The position numbers were made by a program, and so were the translations under genes. Shown one piece after another: positions 37,001-46,000 of a stretch of DNA of 64,000 bases. Position 1 is the stretch's first letter. Every line of letters begins with the position of its first letter. This DNA is from Marthasterias glacialis. Taxonomy: Eukaryota; Echinodermata; Asteroidea; Forcipulatida; Asteriidae. The notes beneath the pieces are model-generated. The model had not been told where the DNA came from. It saw only the letters and a list, made by a program, of their open reading frames with translations, and made no database searches. The stretch covers positions 14,356,076 through 14,420,075 of the forward strand of contig OU452229.1 in the NCBI GenBank assembly GCA_911728455.2, given 5' to 3'.

Positions 37001-40000
37001 AAACATAAATATCACCAATACAAATCATTCACACCTCTAAGTGAAGAGAAGCAAGTTATATTTAAATGATTTGCCTGCTAAATGACACAAGCATCACGAC
37101 TGAAAAGAGTTGTATTTGAGCCAACAGCCACCAGAAAAGAAAAAAAAATCACTCTAGACAATACGATATATAAGTTTCCAACTTGATTTTAAATAGTTCA
37201 AATAATTATTTTCTCAAACTGTTTGATGGTTATTCAGCGAGGATCGTTTCAATTGGAAGTCCTTACCTCGACACGCATCCCCATTTTTCACGAAGCCGCT
37301 GTCACAAGTGCAGTTGAAAGAGCCGTCGGAATTTGAACATGTTGAATTAGCAGTACATACGGTCATGGCCGCGTTGCATTCGTTTATATCTAGGGAGAGG
37401 ATAAACATTGTATTTCGTTCGGTTCGGTTCGTTCGGTAGAACGAAATGTAGTACTCGATTAGGGTAGCTATCACTCCGCTGTGAGCGGAGGGATACCGTA
37501 CCAGGTAAAAAGGGAGTATATAGGCCTATAAGGTGTGCCCAGCAGGTAGGAGCCACGCGCACACCGACGGGCTAGACTTAAATCAAGTTTTCTTCTCAAT
37601 AGAAATTGTATAGTTTCTTCACCCAGCATGATTTCCTTCCACATGGACTCTCTTAATGTTAAAGAGTGAAAACATCACTCTCTTGCCCGAGTGGTGGTGT
37701 AATTTTCTCTCTTTTTAGAGTGCAATTATCTTTAGTTTGCTCTTTTAGAGTGAAATTTTGAGTGAAGTCCACTCTGAATCGAGTGAAAAAGAACATACTT
37801 CCACTCAAAAAAAAGTTGTCCGTCATACCACTCTTTTAAAAGAGCCATATGGCGGACAAGTCTTTTTAGAGTGGAAACATTTTCTTTTTCACTCGATTTA
37901 GAGTGAAGTTTACTCAAATTTTACTCTAAAAGAGCAAACTAGAGATAATTGCACTCTAAAAAGACTGAAAATTACACCACCACTCGGGCAAGAGAGTGAT
38001 GTTTTCACTCTTTTACATTAAGAGAGTACTGTGTTTTTCATTTCAAAAAGTTGTATTTTATATATAAAAAATAGGATATTTTGATACATATTGCATTTAT
38101 TTCTGTTTGTCTACCCCTCCCCCACATTTATTTGTTGTATTCCCGAACTGGACATTTTGTTTACAGGTAATAGATTCACCCACAAATGTTGTTTTATCTA
38201 AAAACGTGTAAAACTTGCCTGTGTAATGCGGAAAGAAATAAAATAATAATTATAATAATAGAGGAACATATTTTCATCTTTTTCTCTCCATATGGGTATT
38301 AATGTTAGCCACTTTTGATAATCCCTTGGTTACATTATCAGATAAAGTTGAAATCAGTTTAAAAAAAAAACAATAATAATCTCTCACCGACACAATTACC
38401 GGCCATATTCTTCTCATAGCCGCTGAGACAATTGCACATGTGTGATCCTGGAATGTTTACACAGACTGTATTCATCTCCGGACAAGTTGCAGCGCTAGCA
38501 CATTCATTCACGTCTAAGATTTAAAAAAAAAAAAAGGCACACATGAAATCTTCGGTTACACAGATATAATCAGGCCTATGGGTTACAGTGCAAGGCACTT
38601 TATATGGTTATTAGAAGCCTTTTTCCAAACCTTAGGCTTGGACTCTAGTGGTGATTAAGGCTGTCCTTGCGCTTCCCCTCACGGAGTCCCCACAGACGAT
38701 AAGCACGGAGTCCATGCTTGGATGCACGCAGTCCGTCAGGACGATACACACGCGCACCCACGCACGCCCGGGTGGGTAAGCCGACAGAGTCTGTCAGGAC
38801 GTCAACACACCTTGTATAACTGTACAAAGCGCTGCATATCGTGATCGTGCGCTTGAGTTTTGGGCGTTATTGGCAAAACTGCGACTAAACCGTTTCGCCC
38901 GGCTGGTGTTCCTTGATCAAGGCTACTTGGGCTCCGGCTTTGTTTTCGTCATCAGTTTCCGGGCAGTGGACATTTTGCACGTTGTTTTCAACAACAAACG
39001 GAACCTCGAGCCTGATTAGACGGAGCCTAAGCTGAAGTTTGGAAAGGATTACCAGAAAATCATACCAGGCCTACTACAAATAATCCAGCTGCGCTAAGGG
39101 TACTTTTTTTTTTTTAAAGTTAGCAGACGTTTCCTGCTTACGGAGTCCCTGGCAGTAATTACCATTTCATAATTTCTGCTAAGCTAAATTTAATTGTAAG
39201 CAGCAGACGGTCATTCACCTTGTCCAATGTTATGTGAACGTGTGGAGCCATGAAGTTGTAACGCTTAAAAACAAAGTACCAAGGCGACCGTTTCTTACAA
39301 CCATTTCCAACACCCGACCAACTTTCCAAAGAATGCCTGCTTGTAACAGCAGTTTTACATGAATTACCAATAATACACCTTATCTTGATTCATAGGGATT
39401 GACATGAAATGCAAGTAAATGCTGAAAAGTTTTTTCTAACATTGCTACTGTCGTACCTTGTCTCGATTCAAAGGTCTGCATATACCACTGCCATAACGTC
39501 GTATTCAAAGAGTTGTCAACATTGCCGCCGTCAAAGATTTAAAAATTCTCATAAAAAAAAGAAGAAAACTTACCAACACAGTTGACTCCATTGCCACTGT
39601 ATCCAGCTCTGCATGCACACGTGTAACTGCCGTCGTTGTTCGTGCAATTGGCATTGGCGTGACAATTGTCAGTGCTCAAGATACATTCATCCATGTCGAC
39701 GCATGACCCGTCATTGACCTTTGTGTAACCGCTGACGCACCTGCACTCGAAGGAGCCTACAGTGTTGTGACATTCACTGTTTGCAACACAGTTGAATAGA
39801 GATGGGTTCTGACATTCGTCCCTATCTGTGTGGGGGGGGGGGGAAGGGTGGAAAATTAGAAATTAATGAAATTTATCCAATGTCTAAAATATCAATGTGT
39901 TTATTGTTTATCTTCTTTTGCAGGCCTGTATGACTCAGACAGAGAAAATCCTAGACACACTTCCGTATAAAAGGCCTTTTTTCCCCTTAAATTCTGTGGG

Positions 40001-43000
40001 TTCTTCTAGCAAACCACGAACTATTCAAAGCTGCCACACACACCCACACACAAAAAAGGGGTTTGAGCCTTGGTTATTGAGATTGTTACCTGAACACGTC
40101 TGACCATTGCCGAAGAAGCCCTCATTGCACGTACAGGTGTATGACCCTTCCACGTTTGTACAGTTGGCGTGTCCGTCACAGGGTGAGCTTGAACATTCGT
40201 TGATATCTGAGAACGATCACCCAAAATAAAAAATAACAAATGTTATCAAATACACAAACTCGCCAAAAGGAAAGGAAGAACAAATCTACCATTGTCATTA
40301 GAATTTGTATCCACATACAGCACACATATCGCTTTAAAGTGAATTTATTGTAAAATCAATACAGCTGTATATATTGCCTTTATAAAGCAAAAGCGGATCT
40401 ACCGTCATTTAAGGACATTTCATCAGTTTACACAGCAACAATTTCGCTATGAAGGGTCGACTGTGACTTACCAATGCACACCCTTGGGTCATCATCGTGT
40501 TCATAGCCGCTATCGCACACGCAGTTAAAACTTGAAGCCGTGTCTACACATGTGGAGTGTGCGCCACAGCCATCAGTATTCATTGCACACTCATCAACGG
40601 CTTCAGGAAAAGAAAGAAGAAAAAAAATGAGAAATTTATTCAAATACTATGTTTTAAAAACATTCTTGCACCAAAACAAGGCCCGATTTCATACCGTTGT
40701 TTATCAGAAATTATTGCTTTAAGCCCCAGCTCAACAATGGTTAGAAGAAAAACAAAATGTTTACATATACCCAATACATGGTATAAATATAATGATGGTA
40801 GAAAACTTTCCTTGAAGTATTTCTTCCTGAAGTGTTATTGTTTTTAAATGTTAAAGGAAATAAGATCCAAAGTTAGTTTTCGTCGCAGTGAGACATGAAT
40901 GCGCACAGAAATGCTGGATGCATTTTTACCGTTTTCTTGCAAATGAAACAACGAAATGAGCTGACATTTCCACAGGTTGTTTTTATTACAAATTTCTTGA
41001 TTTGTGCAAAGAATGGAAGCATTTACAACCAGTTTACCAATGTTGAGCTGCGGCTTTAAAATGTTCTTATTGCTTGAACAAAACTGGAGAGAACCGGTCT
41101 TAAACAATAACCTTTTTACACAGCATCTTGGCTGGTAATCTGTCACTTCTAAGCAAGTTTTTCTTCGCTGAGCAATCTGTGCTGAAAGCAGCCCAAGTAT
41201 TTTTGGAGGGGTCAAAACCACATTTTCGTGGGCATAACTAGAAAATACAATTAATGTATACGACAACTTACGGGGGTTAGTCGTGGCCTGTGGTGTTGTA
41301 ACCGTTGGCGTTGTGGCCATTGGTGTCATAGTCATTGGTGTCGTGGCCATTGGTGTCGTGGCCGTTGGTGCCGTGGCCATTGATGCCGTGGCCATTGGTG
41401 TCGTGGCCGTTGGTGTCGTGGCCATTGGTGCCGTGGCCATTGGTGTCGTGGTTATTGATGAACCAGTTTGTGGGGCTGTCGATGATGACTCTGTTGTGCC
41501 AGCTGTCGCACCATCGGTTGACATCGGCGTTTGCCCGTCGGAAGTAGACATGGCAGCCGTTGCAGACTCTACAGCGTTCGACGACGTCGAGCCATTGATA
41601 GACATCTGCGTTTGACCGACAGATACGGTCACCGTTGGGGCTGTCGATGATGACTCTGTTGTGCCAGCTGTCGCACCATCGGTTGACATCGGCGTTTGCC
41701 CGTCGGAAGTAGACATGGCAGCCGTTGCAGACTCTACAGCGTTCGACGATGTCGAGCCATTGATAGACATCTGCGTTTGACCGACAGATACGGTCACCGT
41801 TGACGTGGATGGCTCCGTATGAGCTTCGGTTGAACCAACCTCACATGTTAACGTACTGTTAGTCTCTGCAGAAAGGAATCGTATGTAATATATAAGTATT
41901 CAACAACATTCCATGGAAGGACAGCGTACCAAACGAGTTTGCTCTTTTGCTTACTTGCACCACACAGTTTGGAAAAACAAGTCAACTTCAAAGAATTCTT
42001 TTGTTGTTTTAAGCGTGCCTCCCTTAAAACTTTGTGGGTTTTAGGGTGTTTTGTTGTTGTTTTGTTTTGTTGTTGTTGTTTTTTTGCCAACAACCAGTGC
42101 CCTATTCCAAAGATCTGCTAACCGAACAGATGAATTTCATGATGAAAAAAAATCACTATATAAATTTTGCTGGGTAGCTGATTTACTGAAACATTATTTC
42201 TGCGTAGCGAATTTGCGGGCTGAAAATTGCCCCCAATAATAGTCTGCCTACCTGTCACATTCACACTGCCCTCTTCGATGTTCAAATCTGACACTCGTTG
42301 GAACTCCGTAACAATTTCAGTGCCGATGTAGCCAGTGGTGACGTTAGCGCCTGGAGAAAAGACTAGTTGAAGTTCTGCGTGGATGTTACTGTTTGTGCCT
42401 TCCGTAAAGTTCACGACGTTGCACTCAGTCAGGTCGTCATTGAATGTGGCGTTAATATTGCTCGTGTACTGTCAGAATGAAAAAGATGGCTTTTTAAACG
42501 AACATCCATTACTTAAACATTAATATTGATGACAATTTTCATTAAATATGGCGACTTTAACCAAACTCGCAAATTTTGACGTCACCTTTCATGTTAATTT
42601 TAACACTTTTACCGACAAAGAAACAACCTGTGAATTTTTCATGGAATTCGGTGGTCCCATTATTCGACAAACGAACTCCTTTTAATACAGCAAATTGATT
42701 AAGGAAATCAAAATAAGCAATGGTACTTTGAGGTTTTCAGATGCAATTTTCTCGACTTTGACAGTATTTCGGACGGAATTATTTCTCCGGTTCTCATGTC
42801 GCTCCCAACGATAAACCAATCCCGCACTTTGCCTGAAAGTTTTGGCCTCAGTTATACTCACATTGCAGACCATGGTGCTTAGACTCATAAATTGGCTAGA
42901 AGAACTATTCTGATAAGCAGAGTCATACAGGGTAGTATCATTGTGGACTTCAAGTATGACAAACTCAACTTTGAATTTCCGAGGAACTGAAATAAAACAA

Positions 43001-46000
43001 AATAATAATAATAGAACATGTTTTTTTAATCTCATAATATGACGTGGCAGAATCGTTCTAAATCGTTTTAGATCGTTCTAAATCATCCGTCAGCTGACGT
43101 GAAGTGATCTCTTAAACATTTCAAGCCTATAATGTTGAGAAATATTTACAATTTGAGCCTAAGTTGGGTGTTATTTCAAAGGTTTTTCTATATCTATTGC
43201 ATGAGCAAATAAACCCCGTTTTTATTTTTGGCAGAAAGTATTGACTGGTTATAGCATGAAGCGTCACACATCTTATGATCGGCCATGGCCTGAGTTTTGA
43301 ATCTACATTATTGTAGTCAAATTTACCTTTTTATTGTTTTTTTTTTTAATTTTTACGGTGTTCACATTCAATTTTCCACATCATCCCATCCCTTTGCCGC
43401 CATCGTAATTGTTATAGCGTACTGGCACATTAAAGTTATGCAAAGAAAACTATGTGAACGTTACCTGTTGAAGAACTACACAATGACGACGACTCTGTGG
43501 GGAGAAAAGGCGCACGAACCATGAGTAAAATGTTCAATGAAATGAAAACAACAGAATAAACCAACACATTTTTTTTAACAATATTGAAAATGATTGTCAT
43601 TATAATTTTCTTAAACATTTTATAATGTTGAGAATTATTTACAATATAGAATACAGTGGGTTCTGAGACCAAACCAACTTATATAAAAAAAAAATTCAAA
43701 GCAATAAAAACGAAATAGAACAATCAAATGATTTGCAAAACTGAAAATTAACGGATTTCATATCGATTTTCCCCAGTGTAACAAGATAGTGAGACAAAAC
43801 GATTCTGACGAGTACAAGGGTATTAACTAAAACTGTGAACCAATCAAGAGACATAACTACTTATTGCTAGGATTTTTTCATTACCAGCTGCTGAAGAGCT
43901 CTCAGTTGTTGAGTTATCTGTTGGGGAAAAAGGGGAAAAGCTAAGTTTTAACTCCATAAACTATAGTTTCAACACTGTTCATGAATGATTGTTTAATGTG
44001 TTATATCAAAAATGCGTTTCCTTGTGCGTGTTTTTGAAGTCGTTTTTTTTTTGTAGCCTCATGTTATTTTAGATGTTACGGTACTGTTTTAAATTCATTT
44101 GTTGAATTATCATCACAAAGAACCAAAATAAATAAGTAAGTTTTTGTTGGCTTAAAACATACCTGTGGTCATGGTCGCTACTGTTGTTGAGTTGTTACAA
44201 TCTAAACAAAAACCAAAAAAGTTTCAACTCTATTTCTGAGAATTTAATTTTGTTTTACCGATGATAAGAACTAGTATAACCAGTAAACTTGCGGGTACAA
44301 CCATGTATAGATCTTCTTTTTTTTAAGGGGGGAGTGGTGGCTCTGAAAAGAGCCATTGTGGCTTCTCCTTTACGATGTTGTTGCTTTTTATATGTTTTAC
44401 TGTTGTTGTTTTTTCATGTTTATGAATAAATAATTGCAAACAATCGTTTAAGTTATGTAATTAAAAAGTGTTCGTCTGCTAAACATTTTTAGGAAAGACA
44501 TCTATTACCGAACTAAGGGTCTGTGCATTAGTTTTTCTTTATCAACATTCTTACAGATTGGTGTCAAATAAATTGGGAAATTATCTTTGTTTTTCTATAT
44601 CTATTGCATGAGCAAATAAACCCCGTTTTTATTTTTGGCAGAAAGTATTGACTGGTTATAGCATGAAGCGTCACACATCTTATGATCGGCCATGGCCTGA
44701 GTTTTGAATCTACATTATTGTAGTCAAATTTACCTTTTTATTGTTTTTTTTTTATTTTTACGGTGTTCACATTCAATTTTCCACATCATCCCATCCCTTT
44801 GCCGCCATCGTAATTGTTATAGCGTACTGGCACATTAAAGTTATGCAAAGAAAACTATGTGAACGTTACCTGTTGAAGAACTACACAATGACGACGACTC
44901 TGTGGGGAGAAAAGGCGCACGAACCATGAGTAAAATGTTCAATGAAATGAAAACAACAGAATAAACCAACACATTTTTTTTAACAATATTGAAAATGATT
45001 GTCATTATAATTTTCTTAAACATTTTATAATGTTGAGAATTATTTACAATATAGAATACAGTGGGTTCTGTAAGATGACAGATGCATTTGAGGCCAAACA
45101 AATTTATCAATAGTTGATAGAAGACAAGAAAATGCTGGATTGTAAGATTTCAAAGATAAGGTTTCAAAGATTAAGTTGAAATTCAACTATAAACTAAAAT
45201 TACCGTATATTACAGAGTTTGCGCCAATAAAGTGAATTATTGTTTTTTGCTATTCATTACCTGTTGAAGCGCTCTCAGTTGTTGAATTAACTGTAGAAAA
45301 AAGGGGAAAACGGGATTTCATTAAAAAAAAAACAATCTTATTTGAGTCCAAACAAATTTATCGATAGACCGTTCCGGCCTGTCAATCAAACTAAGCTCAT
45401 TGACCAATTGGATTACGCCTTTTGGTCATGTGACTTCGGTCTAACTCGGTCACACGTGCAGCGTAAACGTACACAAACTAAGGTGTGTGGGCGGGGCTTG
45501 TTGCCAAAGCCGGAACGGTCTTATAAGGAGACAAGAAAATACTGGAATGTAAGACAGGTAAGGTTTCAAAGATTAGGTTGAAATTTCACAATAAAATAAA
45601 ATTACAATAATACAGAGTTTACGTCAATAAAGAGAATATACATGTATTGCTATTAATTACCTGTTGAAGCGCTCTCAGTTGTTGAATTGTCTGTAGAAAA
45701 AAAGAGGAAAACGGGGTTTCATTTAAAAAAAAATTCAATCTTATTTGAGACCAAACCAACTTATATAAAAAAAAAATTCAAAGCAATAAAAACGAAATAG
45801 AACAATCAAATGATTTGCAAAACTGAAAATTAACGGATTTCATATCGATTTTCCCCAGTGTAACAAGATAGTGAGACAAAACGATTCTGACGAGTACAAG
45901 GGTATTAACTAAAACTGTGAACCAATCAAGAGACATAACTACTTATTGCTAGGATTTTTTCATTACCAGCTGCTGAAGAGCTCTCAGTTGTTGAGTTATC

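Noticed and set aside
40844-41271. Extension of the mucin frame past 41,272
   Set aside because: Composition changes abruptly after CCCC|GTAAGT, and using that donor keeps the frame into the EGF exon at 40,600.
41283-41615. Plus-strand frame of Val/Ala/Gly repeats
   Set aside because: Antisense of the mucin exon; its regularity reflects the 15-bp and 165-bp repeats.
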